From NCBI RefSeq assembly GCF_000576595.1, contig NZ_AWSA01000027.1, forward strand, positions 1-62,464: 62,464 nucleotides of DNA, given 5' to 3'. Origin of the DNA: Intrasporangium oryzae NRRL B-24470 (GTDB lineage: Bacteria; Actinomycetota; Actinomycetes; Actinomycetales; Dermatophilaceae). Positions 35,735-43,558 of the stretch are shown here, piece after piece; position 1 is the first letter of the stretch, and each line of letters opens with the position of its first letter. The notes below the pieces were generated by a model, which was not told the origin of the DNA, searched no databases, and saw only the letters and a list, made by a program, of their open reading frames with translations. The translations under genes and the position numbers were made by a program.

Positions 35735-36715
35735 GTGGATGTGACACCTCCGGTCAGCGTCGTCATGCCGTTGCTCAACGAGGCCCTGCACCTCGAGAGA
35801 GCCGTCGACGCCATCGTGGGCCAGAACTATCCGGGAGACCTCGAGATCGTCCTTGCCGTCGGCCCGGGCCACGACGACACCCTCGGCGTCGCGCGCCGGC
35901 TGGCCGAGAAGGACGACCGGATCGTCGTCGTGGAGAACCCCTCCGGGCGCACCCCCGACGCCCTCAACCTCGCTACAGCCGCTGCCCGGCACGACATCAT
36001 CGTCCGCGTGGACGGGCACGGCTTCCTCAGCCGGGGCTACATCGCCCGCGCGGTGCGCGCCCTGGAGGAGCACGACGCCGCCAACGTCGGCGGGATCATG
36101 CAGGCCGAAGGTGTCACCGACTTCGAGAAGGCCGTCGCCGTCGCCATGACGTCGCCGCTCGGTGTCGGTGGAGCCCGGTTCCACACCGGGGGCGAGGCAG
36201 GGCCCGCCGACACCGTCTATCTGGGGGTGTTCCGCAGCGAGTGGCTCCGCAAGGCCGGCGGCTACGACCCACGGTTCACGCGTGCGCAGGACTGGGAGCT
36301 GAACTACCGCATCCGCCGCGACGGCGGTCTCGTCTGGTTCGACCCGGAGCTGACGGTTCAGTATCGACCGCGGGGGTCCTTCCGGGCACTGGCCAAGCAG
36401 TATCGCGACTACGGCCGGTGGCGGCGCGTCGTCGCCAAGCGCCATCCCGGCTCCATCAATGCGCGTTACCTCGCGCCGCCCACCGCAGTGCTGGCCATCG
36501 CCGGCGGCCTCGTGGGCGGCTTCTTCTGGCGTCCCCTTTGGGCGATCCCGGCGGCATACGCCACCGCCATCGGGGCCGGAGGTGTGGTCATCGCCCGTGG
36601 ACAGCCTTGGCGGGTCGCGATCCGCGTCCCGGGAGTCCTCGCCACCATGCACTGCAGCTGGGGTTGGGGCTTCCTGACCAGCCAACCGAACCGGCTCGTG
36701 CCGGAGGAGGACTGA
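35735..36715 (+). CDS. family 2 glycosyltransferase with C-terminal membrane helices (ExoA-like)
   Basis: A 326-residue protein. The GT-A domain opens VSVVMPLLNEALHLERAVDAI; the metal site is RVDGHG rather than a plain DxD, as in the ExoA-like branch, and the late acceptor-base region RAQDWELNYRI follows. Two hydrophobic helices near residues 250-300 tether it to the membrane. It probably adds a sugar to a lipid-linked glycan. GTG 35735 has AAGGAAC upstream. The stop shares a base with the permease ATG (TGATG), so it belongs to the export operon. Confidence 0.87.
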   Translation: MDVTPPVSVVMPLLNEALHLERAVDAIVGQNYPGDLEIVLAVGPGHDDTLGVARRLAEKDDRIVVVENPSGRTPDALNLATAAARHDIIVRVDGHGFLSRGYIARAVRALEEHDAANVGGIMQAEGVTDFEKAVAVAMTSPLGVGGARFHTGGEAGPADTVYLGVFRSEWLRKAGGYDPRFTRAQDWELNYRIRRDGGLVWFDPELTVQYRPRGSFRALAKQYRDYGRWRRVVAKRHPGSINARYLAPPTAVLAIAGGLVGGFFWRPLWAIPAAYATAIGAGGVVIARGQPWRVAIRVPGVLATMHCSWGWGFLTSQPNRLVPEED

Positions 36716-37509
36716 TGCTCAAGCGCTACCGCCTCATCTGGGAGCGGCGGGCGATCCTTGACACGCTCGTGCGCCGCGACCTGCGCGTCCGGTACGCCCG
36801 AAGCTGGCTCGGATACCTCTGGACCATCATCGACCCGCTCTCGATGGCACTCATCTACTTCGTCGTCTTCGCCCTCATCTTCAAGCGGCCCGACGCCGGC
36901 TACCATCCTTACTTCCTCTTCCTCGTCATCGGGCTGCTCGTGTGGCAGTGGTTCAACGCCTCGATCAACGAGACCTCCCGAGCGCTGCTCGCCGAGGCCA
37001 AGCTCGTCCGATCGACGAACCTGCCCCGAGAGCTGTGGGTGATCCGGGTCGTGCTGGCCAAGGGGCTCGAGTTCCTCCTGTCGCTGCCGGTGCTCGTCGT
37101 CATCGCTCTCATCTACATGATCACGGGCACCACGCACCTCAACTGGAGGCTGATCATGTTTCCCTTCGCGATCGTGCTGCAGGCCTTCCTGCAACTGGGT
37201 ATCGGCATGCTTCTCGCCCCGACGACCGTCCTTGCCGATGACACCATTCGGGTCGTTCGTATCTTCCTCCGCATGCTCTTCTATGCGACCCCGATCATCT
37301 ATGCCCTCAACTTGGTCAACGGCTGGGCGGCGCACCTGTTCTGGCTCAACCCGTTGTCGGGAATCATGGAGATGTATCGCGCCGGCTTCTTCCCGGAGTC
37401 GGTGGCCCGCGGACCGATCGTCACGAGCATCATCATCTCGGTAGGTTTCTTCATCTGGGGTGCCTACACGTTCGCGCGCCTCGAGCGCGCCGTGCTGAAG
37501 GAGATCTGA
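36715..37509 (+). CDS. ABC-2 polysaccharide export permease (Wzm/TagG-like)
   Basis: A 264-residue membrane protein with six helices and the ABC-2 opening LVRRDLRVRYARSWLGYLWTIIDPLSMALIYFVVF. NLPRELWVIR and the C-terminal WLNPLSGIMEMYRAGFF are marks of O-antigen/teichoic acid exporters. With the ATPase gene next to it (adjacent, no gap) it forms a full exporter moving lipid-linked polymer outward. GGAGGAGG precedes ATG 36715. The polymer is likely the product of the surrounding glycosyltransferases. Confidence 0.92.
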   Translation: MLKRYRLIWERRAILDTLVRRDLRVRYARSWLGYLWTIIDPLSMALIYFVVFALIFKRPDAGYHPYFLFLVIGLLVWQWFNASINETSRALLAEAKLVRSTNLPRELWVIRVVLAKGLEFLLSLPVLVVIALIYMITGTTHLNWRLIMFPFAIVLQAFLQLGIGMLLAPTTVLADDTIRVVRIFLRMLFYATPIIYALNLVNGWAAHLFWLNPLSGIMEMYRAGFFPESVARGPIVTSIIISVGFFIWGAYTFARLERAVLKEI

Positions 37510-38274
37510 GTGGCGGCACAACCCCTGACCGGCGCTGACACCGTCATCGAGGTCAACGGCGTCGGCATCGAGTTCTACCGCTCCCGCCGCCGCAAGCTGT
37601 CGCTGCGCGAGATGGTGCTGCGCCGCGAGAGCACGGCTCCCACGGAGACCTTCTGGGCACTCGATGACGTGAGCTTCACGGTGACCCGCGGTGATGCTGT
37701 CGGTCTCGTCGGGTCCAACGGCGGAGGCAAGAGCACCTTGCTCAGGACCGTCGCCGGTGTCCTCATCCCCGACACGGGAACGGTCGATGTCCGTCAAGGT
37801 GTCGCACCCCTCATCGAGCTCACAGGCGGCTTCCTCGGCGAGCTCACGGCTCGTGAGAACGTCTACCTCACCGCCGGGTTGCACGGCCTCAGCAAGGAGC
37901 AGGTCGACGAACGGTTCGAGGAGATCGTGGACTTCGCCGGGCCCCAGGTGCGCCAAGGCATCGACATGCCCTTCCGACACTTCTCCTCGGGGATGCAGGT
38001 GCGCCTGGGCTTCGCGGTGATCACGACGCTCGACGAGCCGATCATTCTGGTCGACGAGGTTCTCGCCGTCGGTGACAAGGACTTCAGGGAGAAGTGCTAC
38101 CTGCGGATGGAGAAGCTGCTCGAGAGCGGTCGGACGCTGTTTCTCGTATCCCACTCCGAAGCCGACCTCCGCCGGTTCTGCACGCGGGGGCTCTACCTCA
38201 AGTCCGGTCGCCTCGTCGGTGACGGCCCCATCGAGGACATCATCGAGGCCTACAACGACGCGCCCGCGACGTGA
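37510..38274 (+). CDS. ABC transporter ATPase for polysaccharide export (Wzt/TagH-like)
   Basis: A 254-residue nucleotide-binding subunit: Walker A GSNGGGKSTLL, Q-loop ELTGGF, signature FSSGMQVRLGFA, Walker B IILVDEVLAVGD and the switch His in LVSHSEADL. It begins at GTG 37510 directly after the permease stop. It ends soon after the ATPase domain, lacking the C-terminal carbohydrate-binding domain that Wzt proteins use to recognise a capped chain end, so export probably does not need terminal modification. It converges on pseF with a 15-bp gap. Confidence 0.92.
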   Translation: MAAQPLTGADTVIEVNGVGIEFYRSRRRKLSLREMVLRRESTAPTETFWALDDVSFTVTRGDAVGLVGSNGGGKSTLLRTVAGVLIPDTGTVDVRQGVAPLIELTGGFLGELTARENVYLTAGLHGLSKEQVDERFEEIVDFAGPQVRQGIDMPFRHFSSGMQVRLGFAVITTLDEPIILVDEVLAVGDKDFREKCYLRMEKLLESGRTLFLVSHSEADLRRFCTRGLYLKSGRLVGDGPIEDIIEAYNDAPAT

Positions 38275-38289
38275 GTGTCCGGTCGGGAC

Positions 38290-39654
38290 TCACTGCGCCG
38301 CTCTGATCGCCTCGTCGAGGCGATCCGGGTCGGTCGAGGTGACGAGGACCGCCGTCGACCACTCCGCTCGTGCGCGACCCTCTGCGAAGGGCGTGACCAG
38401 CGTGATGCCCTGCGCAGCCAGCTGTGGGAGGACCTCCGTGTCCTCGGCTGCTTCTGCTGCCACCTCGACGTAGTCGACACCCTCGGCAGCGAGCGCCCAG
38501 CGGAGGTCGTCGAGGGTGTGGGCGACAAGCCCCAGGGATCGAATGAGTCCCGCCTCGCGGTATGCCGTCGCGCGCTCCCAGCCCCGTACCGCGTCCGCGG
38601 CCCCCTCGAACACGAGGACGTCGACCGAGCGGCGTCCGAGGGCCGCGAAGGTCCGCTCCACCGCGGCCTCGACGGCGACTGCGTCGGCGCCCTGCGGAAC
38701 CTCCGGGAGCGGGCCCGTACGTGAGATGACGGAGAAGCGCTTCACGAGGGCCGGCTCTGCGGTCGCACGCAGGAGGTCCTCGGCGCGGTTGTCCGCGCGG
38801 CCGACGTCGATGTGGGTCACTCCGCGGTCGATCGCCGATGCGATGAGCGCCCGGAGGGACTCTGCATGCGCCGCAGGCTCACTTCGGCCGCCGTCATCGA
38901 ACTCACGAGCGGACAGCACGACGCGTGAGAGGCGGCCGAGACGTGTCGTCGTGCTGGCGGTTCGCGGGCCCATGGCGTCAACCCACCCAGCCAGCCGGTG
39001 CATCAGGTCCACCCATGTCACCGCGACGGGATCTTCCACGTCGGTGAAGAGGTCGGCAACCCGCACGTAGTCACCGAGGGTGTCCACGGTGGCCCGGTAT
39101 GCGTGGACGTCACCCGGTGTTCCCTTCGGTACGAAGAGCAGCTCGCCCAGCGTCCGCCGCAACCACGGGGTCACGTGCTCCCGGTCGTACGGGTCGGTGG
39201 TGGTGCGGGCGGCCCGACGCAGGTCGGCGACCGTGAACACCTCCGCGCCGATGCCCTCGGGGACCTGCTCGATGTCGACGCGGCCGTAGGCGTGCCCGGA
39301 CGCGCGGGTAGCCTCCACGAGCTCGTCGACGAGGTCGGCATCCGCGACCGGGTTGTCCCCGGTGAGACGCACCACGAGGTCGTCCGGCATGAGGTCCGCG
39401 GTGGCTTTCACGAAGCGGCCGAGAACGTCGTCGAGCGACCCCCGCACGACGGGAATCCCGACCGAGGACAGGTGGGCGGCGATCCGCTCGTCGTACTGCT
39501 CCTCGCTGGTGGCCACCACGACCTGGTGGGTCCCCCGGCTCGCCCGTCGCGCGACGAGCTCGATGAGAGGCATGCCGCCGATCGTCAGCATCGCCTTCCC
39601 AGGCAGACGGGACGAGTTGAGGCGCGACTGGATGACGACGCGGATGGCGGGCAC
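38290..39654 (-). CDS. pseF: CMP-pseudaminate synthase fused to a degenerate aldo/keto-reductase domain
   Basis: A 454-residue fusion. Residues 1-230 are a SpsF/PseF cytidylyltransferase (VVIQSRLNSSRLPGKAM, VRLTGDNPVADADLVDEL, DREHVTPWLRR). Residues about 240-454 follow the aldo/keto-reductase TIM barrel order: ALIASAIDRGVTHIDVGRADNRAEDLL, FAALGRRSVDVLVFEGA, AYREAGLIRSLGLVAHTLDDLRWAL. The catalytic tetrad looks lost: the Asp remains, but the Tyr, Lys and His positions read Asp, Arg and Glu. The second domain may be structural or bind the sugar. Start is GTG 39654 with GGAGAT upstream. An IS remnant separates it from pseG. Confidence 0.85.
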   Translation of the reverse strand: MPAIRVVIQSRLNSSRLPGKAMLTIGGMPLIELVARRASRGTHQVVVATSEEQYDERIAAHLSSVGIPVVRGSLDDVLGRFVKATADLMPDDLVVRLTGDNPVADADLVDELVEATRASGHAYGRVDIEQVPEGIGAEVFTVADLRRAARTTTDPYDREHVTPWLRRTLGELLFVPKGTPGDVHAYRATVDTLGDYVRVADLFTDVEDPVAVTWVDLMHRLAGWVDAMGPRTASTTTRLGRLSRVVLSAREFDDGGRSEPAAHAESLRALIASAIDRGVTHIDVGRADNRAEDLLRATAEPALVKRFSVISRTGPLPEVPQGADAVAVEAAVERTFAALGRRSVDVLVFEGAADAVRGWERATAYREAGLIRSLGLVAHTLDDLRWALAAEGVDYVEVAAEAAEDTEVLPQLAAQGITLVTPFAEGRARAEWSTAVLVTSTDPDRLDEAIRAAQ

Positions 39655-39690
39655 AGGATCTCCGTTCCGGGGTGTCCGAGGCTAGACGAT

Positions 39691-40070
39691 TGAATCCAAG
39701 GTGACTGGTGTGGCGCGTGTGCCTTGAGGGCGAGGGTGCCCAGACTCGATGTGGCGAACCAACTCGAGCCCTGGAGGCCCTCGTGGACACCGATCTGGAC
39801 ACCCTCGCCACCGCAATCTACGTCAGCACCGACGATCTGTTGAACGCTCGCCCGGAGCTGGTCCCGTGGCGCCCGGTCCCGCGAGACCGTCAAACGCTCG
39901 GACCTGGCCAGCTCAGCCTCGAACGACACGACGGCCGCACCCCGCGGTGTCATCGTCCGGGTCCTGCAACGACTCCTGGCCATGACCGCCGCCATCCGTC
40001 ACAACGACCACACCAGCCAACCGGTGTTGCGCTCCCTCACCACCTACGACCACTGACCCTTGGAGTCAGT
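39691..40070 (+). mobile_element. internally deleted IS982-family element remnant
   Basis: About 380 bp between pseF and pseG bounded by imperfect inverted ends: GAATCCAAGGTGACTGG on the left (from about 39692) and, inverted, GACTCCAAGGGTCAGTGG on the right (to about 40067). It contains the two ends of an IS982-type transposase with the middle missing. It can no longer transpose by itself. Confidence 0.6.
39783..40056 (+). pseudogene. IS982-family transposase, internal deletion and frameshift
   Basis: From GTG 39783 the frame reads DTDLDTLATAIYVSTDDLL and ARPELVPWRP, the N-terminus of actinobacterial IS982 transposases. It then jumps to the family C-terminus: GQLSLERHDGRTPR, after which the frame shifts and reads VRVLQRLLAMTAAIRHND and QPVLRSLTTYDH before a stop at 40054-40056. 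A full transposase is about 290 residues, so roughly 200 residues, including the DDE catalytic part, are missing. Confidence 0.8.
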
Positions 40071-40110
40071 CATCCAGCGTCGGCCGGCCGGGCATCAGCT
40101 TCCATGTCTG

Positions 40111-41163
40111 TCACTGCATGTGCTGCATCAGTGCATCCACGACCCGCGCGCGCCCGAGACCGTCCACGAGCCTCATGCCCCTTCGGGTGAGCGACTCTCG
40201 ACGCGCCGCGTCACCGAGAATGCCGTCGAGACGCCCGAGGGCTCGGGTCCTCGCCTCCTCGTCGTCGGCGATGTCAGCCAGACGACCGAGGCCCACGGCG
40301 AGACCTTCGCCGATGACGCGCTCGTAGCCCACGGCCTGGTTGTCGACGACTTGCACGACGGCGCACGGCAAGCCCTGGCACAGGAACTCCCACACCGAGG
40401 TGCCGGCGGCTGTCACGGCGAGGTCACACGTCGCCGCGAGTGCGGGGAGGTTCGCATCCGGGGTGCGCACCTCCATCTGCTGCCCAGGTGCTGGCCTGAG
40501 TCCTTCGAGCACCTGGCGGACGTCGGCTCGCGCCGCGATCGCGACGACCTGGACGGGCCGGCCGGTGGCGAGGACGAGCGGCGTCAGCAGCGGGGAGGCC
40601 CCCATGGCGTCGGTGCCTCCGAAGACCGTGAGGACGCGGACCGGCCGCGCTCGGCCATCGGCGTCGCCCGTGTCGGCGACCGTCTGGGGGTTGCGACGAT
40701 GGTGCAGCACGGCATTGCGCAGGAGGGCGTGCTCCAGTCCCAGCAGCTGCCGCGCTCCGGGGTGTTCCGGAAGGGGGGCGGCGCCCAGGTTCTGGTCGAC
40801 GTAGACGTCTGCCACCTGGTCGGCTCCCCAGGGACCGTCCACGATCGCGAGAACACCGAGTCCCGCCCCCATCAACGTCGACCCGATCTGCGGAGAGAGG
40901 CCGTAGCCGTCGAGCACGACACCAGTCGCCCCGGCTTCCCGTACCTGCCTCAGGAGACCGTGAGGGTCGGGCGCCGCCGGCCGCACGGGGACACCCAGCT
41001 CGTCGAACGCGCGACGAACCCAGTCCACACCGTCCAGGGAGCCCAGGAGAACGGCGTGGGCGCCGCGCCCGACGAGCTCCTCGGCGATGGCGAGGCAGCG
41101 GACCACGTGTCCGACGCCCACGTCCGGGCCGCCGTCACAGCGCAGGGCTACGGTTCTGGGCAT
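40111..41163 (-). CDS. pseG: UDP-2,4-diacetamido-2,4,6-trideoxy-beta-L-altropyranose hydrolase
   Basis: A 350-residue GT-B-fold hydrolase that removes UDP from the 2,4-diacetamido sugar in the fourth step of pseudaminic acid synthesis. The active-site loop is RCDGGPDVGVGHVVRCLAIAEEL with its catalytic His; GASPLLTPLV, ATCDLAVTAAGTSVWEFLCQGLPCAVVQVVDNQ form the UDP site. ATG 41163 fits the family start (PRTVALRCDGG) and has CAGGAT 6 nt upstream, pointing to a leaderless mRNA. It is divergent from pseB across 218 bp. Confidence 0.9.
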   Translation of the reverse strand: MPRTVALRCDGGPDVGVGHVVRCLAIAEELVGRGAHAVLLGSLDGVDWVRRAFDELGVPVRPAAPDPHGLLRQVREAGATGVVLDGYGLSPQIGSTLMGAGLGVLAIVDGPWGADQVADVYVDQNLGAAPLPEHPGARQLLGLEHALLRNAVLHHRRNPQTVADTGDADGRARPVRVLTVFGGTDAMGASPLLTPLVLATGRPVQVVAIAARADVRQVLEGLRPAPGQQMEVRTPDANLPALAATCDLAVTAAGTSVWEFLCQGLPCAVVQVVDNQAVGYERVIGEGLAVGLGRLADIADDEEARTRALGRLDGILGDAARRESLTRRGMRLVDGLGRARVVDALMQHMQ

Positions 41164-41169
41164 GTGCTC

Positions 41170-41175
41170 ATCCTG
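41170..41175 (-). promoter_or_regulatory. -10 box CAGGAT, leaderless pseG start
   Basis: On the minus strand CAGGAT ends 6 nt before ATG 41163. Confidence 0.45.
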
Positions 41176-41234
41176 CCGGAGTGGCCACGTCGCGACGTAC
41201 CCGGCCCGCGAAGCCCGTCCAGGGACGCCGCACA

Positions 41235-41265
41235 TTCACGGTCGTCACGTCCGACCTGTTAGCCT
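41235..41265 (+). promoter_or_regulatory. pseB: candidate pseB-pseC promoter
   Basis: TTCACG (41235-41240) and TAGCCT (41260-41265) are 19 bp apart, giving a leader of about 110 nt before GTG 41382. The leader holds a perfect hairpin, GACGCCG-ACTCG-CGGCGTC, at 41297-41315. Confidence 0.4.
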
Positions 41266-41381
41266 CCCGTTGGCATTGGACGATGTGCGATGCCGCGACG
41301 CCGACTCGCGGCGTCCCCGGTACCCGAAACTGTGGTGACCCGGTTGTCTGCCCTTTGTCACGTGGGCCAGGAGGTTTGCAG

Positions 41382-42371
41382 GTGAGTTTTCTCGATGGAT
41401 CGTCCGTCCTCGTCACGGGTGGCACGGGGTCATTCGGAAAGGCGTTCATCCGTGAGGTCCTCGACAACCACAACCCCAAGCGGGTCATCATCTTCAGCCG
41501 AGACGAGCTGAAGCAGTGGGAGGCCCGGCAGCTGTTCAACGATGACCCCCGGCTGCGCTGGTTCATCGGTGACGTCCGCGATCTCGACCGGCTCCGCAGG
41601 GCGATGCACGGCACCGACTACGTCGTGCATGCCGCGGCGCTCAAGCAGGTCGACACCGGCGAGTACAACCCTCACGAGTTCGTCAAGACCAACGTCCTGG
41701 GCAGCCAGAACGTCATCGAGGCCTCCATCGACGCCGGCGTCAAGAAGGTCGTCGCCCTCTCGACCGACAAGGCCTCGTCGCCGATCAACCTGTACGGCGC
41801 AACCAAGCTGACCGCCGACAAGCTGTTCATCCTGGGCAACCACTACGCGGCCCAGTACCCGACGCGTTTCGCCGTGGTCCGCTACGGAAACGTGACCGGC
41901 TCGCGCGGTTCCATCCTGCCGAAGTTCCGCGCGCTCCACGCCGCAGGCGAGTCGCTTCCCATCACCGATCTGCGGTGCACCCGCTTCCTCATCACGCTGC
42001 CCCAGGCCGTCCAGATGGTCCTCGACACGTTCGACCTCATGCAGGGCGGCGAGCTCGTCGTCCCACACATCCCCTCCCACCTCGTCACCGACCTCGCCCA
42101 GGCGATCGCACCCGGGGCAGCCATGCACGACATCGGCCTCCGGCCGGGGGAGAAGCTGCACGAGGAGATGATCAGCCCGGAAGAGGGCCGCCGGGCAGTC
42201 ATGATCATGGACGGCAAGTACTACGTCCTCGAGCCCGAGCTCGCCACCTGGGGTTACCAGCCGCGCACCGACGGGACGCCGGTCCCGCCCGGGTTCCACT
42301 GCGCCTCGGACAAGAACGACCTCTGGATCGGTGCCGACGAGATCCGTGAGATGCTCGAGTCCGGGGTCTGA
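41382..42371 (+). CDS. pseB: UDP-GlcNAc 4,6-dehydratase (inverting)
   Basis: A 329-residue SDR that dehydrates UDP-GlcNAc with C5 inversion, the first step of pseudaminic acid synthesis. Signatures: VLVTGGTGSFGKAFIREVLD, IFSRDELKQWEARQLF, HAAALKQVDTGEYNPHEFVKTNV, STDKASSPINLYGATKLTADKLF with the catalytic residues, and RYGNVTGSRGS. This is the PseB/FlaA1-type soluble inverting dehydratase, distinct from LegB in this window. AGGAGG precedes GTG 41382. pseC starts 1 bp after its stop. Confidence 0.95.
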   Translation: MSFLDGSSVLVTGGTGSFGKAFIREVLDNHNPKRVIIFSRDELKQWEARQLFNDDPRLRWFIGDVRDLDRLRRAMHGTDYVVHAAALKQVDTGEYNPHEFVKTNVLGSQNVIEASIDAGVKKVVALSTDKASSPINLYGATKLTADKLFILGNHYAAQYPTRFAVVRYGNVTGSRGSILPKFRALHAAGESLPITDLRCTRFLITLPQAVQMVLDTFDLMQGGELVVPHIPSHLVTDLAQAIAPGAAMHDIGLRPGEKLHEEMISPEEGRRAVMIMDGKYYVLEPELATWGYQPRTDGTPVPPGFHCASDKNDLWIGADEIREMLESGV

Positions 42372-42372
42372 C

Positions 42373-43500
42373 GTGATCCCCTACGGGCGACAGTCGATTG
42401 ACCAGGACGACATCGACGCCGTCACGAAGGTGCTTCGCGGCGACTGGCTCACCACCGGGCCCACGGTCACCGCGTTCGAGGAGGCCCTGCAGGAGCTCTC
42501 CGGCGCAACACGGTGCGTGTCTGCGACCTCAGGGACGGCAGCCCTGCACATCGCCTACGCCGCGGCGGGGGTCTCGGCCGGCGACGAGGTCGTCACGACG
42601 CCCATGACGTTCGTCGCCACGGCCTCCTGCGCTCTTGCCCTGGGCGCTCGCATCACGTTCGTCGACGTGGAGGAGGACACCGCCAACATCGACCCGGCCG
42701 CCGTCGCGGCGGTCGCCACCGAGGACACCAAGGTCATCGCGGGGGTCGACTACGCCGGACATCCCATCGAGGTCGACTCGCTGCTCGAGGTCTCGCGCCG
42801 CATCGGCGCCCTGCTGCTCGAGGACGCGGCGCACTCCATCGGCTCGACGTACCGCGGCCGGCCGGTCGGCTCGCTCGCTGACCTCACGACGTTCTCCTTC
42901 TTCCCCACGAAGAACATGACGACGGCCGAGGGCGGCGCCGTCGCGACCCTCGATCCGGCGCTCGGCCAGCGGGCTCACGAGTTCCACTTCATCGGCCTCG
43001 TGAGAGACCGCGACCGGATGCGCTACCCCGACGAAGGGCCTTGGCACCAGGAGGTGCACGAGTGGGGGCTCAACTACCGGCTGCCCGACGTCCTCGCAGC
43101 CCTCGGCCTCAGCCAGCTGCGCCGGCTCGGGGAGTTCAAGGCCCGTCGGGCCGAGGTCTTCGCTCGCTACCAGGAGGGTCTGGCCGGCGTCGAGGGCGTG
43201 CGACTCCCGACCCGACGCGAGCACGTCGACCCGATCTGGCACCTCTACCCGATGCGTGTCCTCGACGGTCGACGCCGTGAGGTCTTCGATGCGCTGCGGG
43301 CCGACGGAGTCGGGGTCCAGGTCAACTACATCCCCGTCTACTGGCACCCGCTCTTCGAGGACCTCGGCTACCGGCGGGGCATGTGCCCGAACGCCGAGCG
43401 GTTCTACAGCGAGGAGATCTCGTTGCCGATGCACGCCGAGCTCACCGACAGCCAGGTCGACCAGGTCATCGACGCGGTCAGGAGAGCGGTCGGCGCCTGA
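42373..43500 (+). CDS. pseC: UDP-4-amino-4,6-dideoxy-AltNAc transaminase
   Basis: A 375-residue PLP aminotransferase acting on the PseB product. The family opening IPYGRQSIDQDDIDAVTKVLRGDWLTTGP is characteristic; SATSGTAALHIAYAAAGV, EDAAHSIGSTYRG, and the PLP lysine in FSFFPTKNMTTAEGGA are present. The C-terminus keeps YIPVYWHPLFEDLGY. GTG 42373 lies 1 bp after pseB. It converges on a large glycosyltransferase gene 58 bp downstream. Confidence 0.95.
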   Translation: MIPYGRQSIDQDDIDAVTKVLRGDWLTTGPTVTAFEEALQELSGATRCVSATSGTAALHIAYAAAGVSAGDEVVTTPMTFVATASCALALGARITFVDVEEDTANIDPAAVAAVATEDTKVIAGVDYAGHPIEVDSLLEVSRRIGALLLEDAAHSIGSTYRGRPVGSLADLTTFSFFPTKNMTTAEGGAVATLDPALGQRAHEFHFIGLVRDRDRMRYPDEGPWHQEVHEWGLNYRLPDVLAALGLSQLRRLGEFKARRAEVFARYQEGLAGVEGVRLPTRREHVDPIWHLYPMRVLDGRRREVFDALRADGVGVQVNYIPVYWHPLFEDLGYRRGMCPNAERFYSEEISLPMHAELTDSQVDQVIDAVRRAVGA

Positions 43501-43558
43501 CCCGGCGACCGACGCGTCGAGGCCGTCCGGCCACCGACGTCCGGTGCCCGGCGTCGGG

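Noticed and set aside
39100-39320. Separate small genes on the plus strand opposite pseF
   Set aside because: Frames follow pseF codon structure in antisense and have no ribosome sites.
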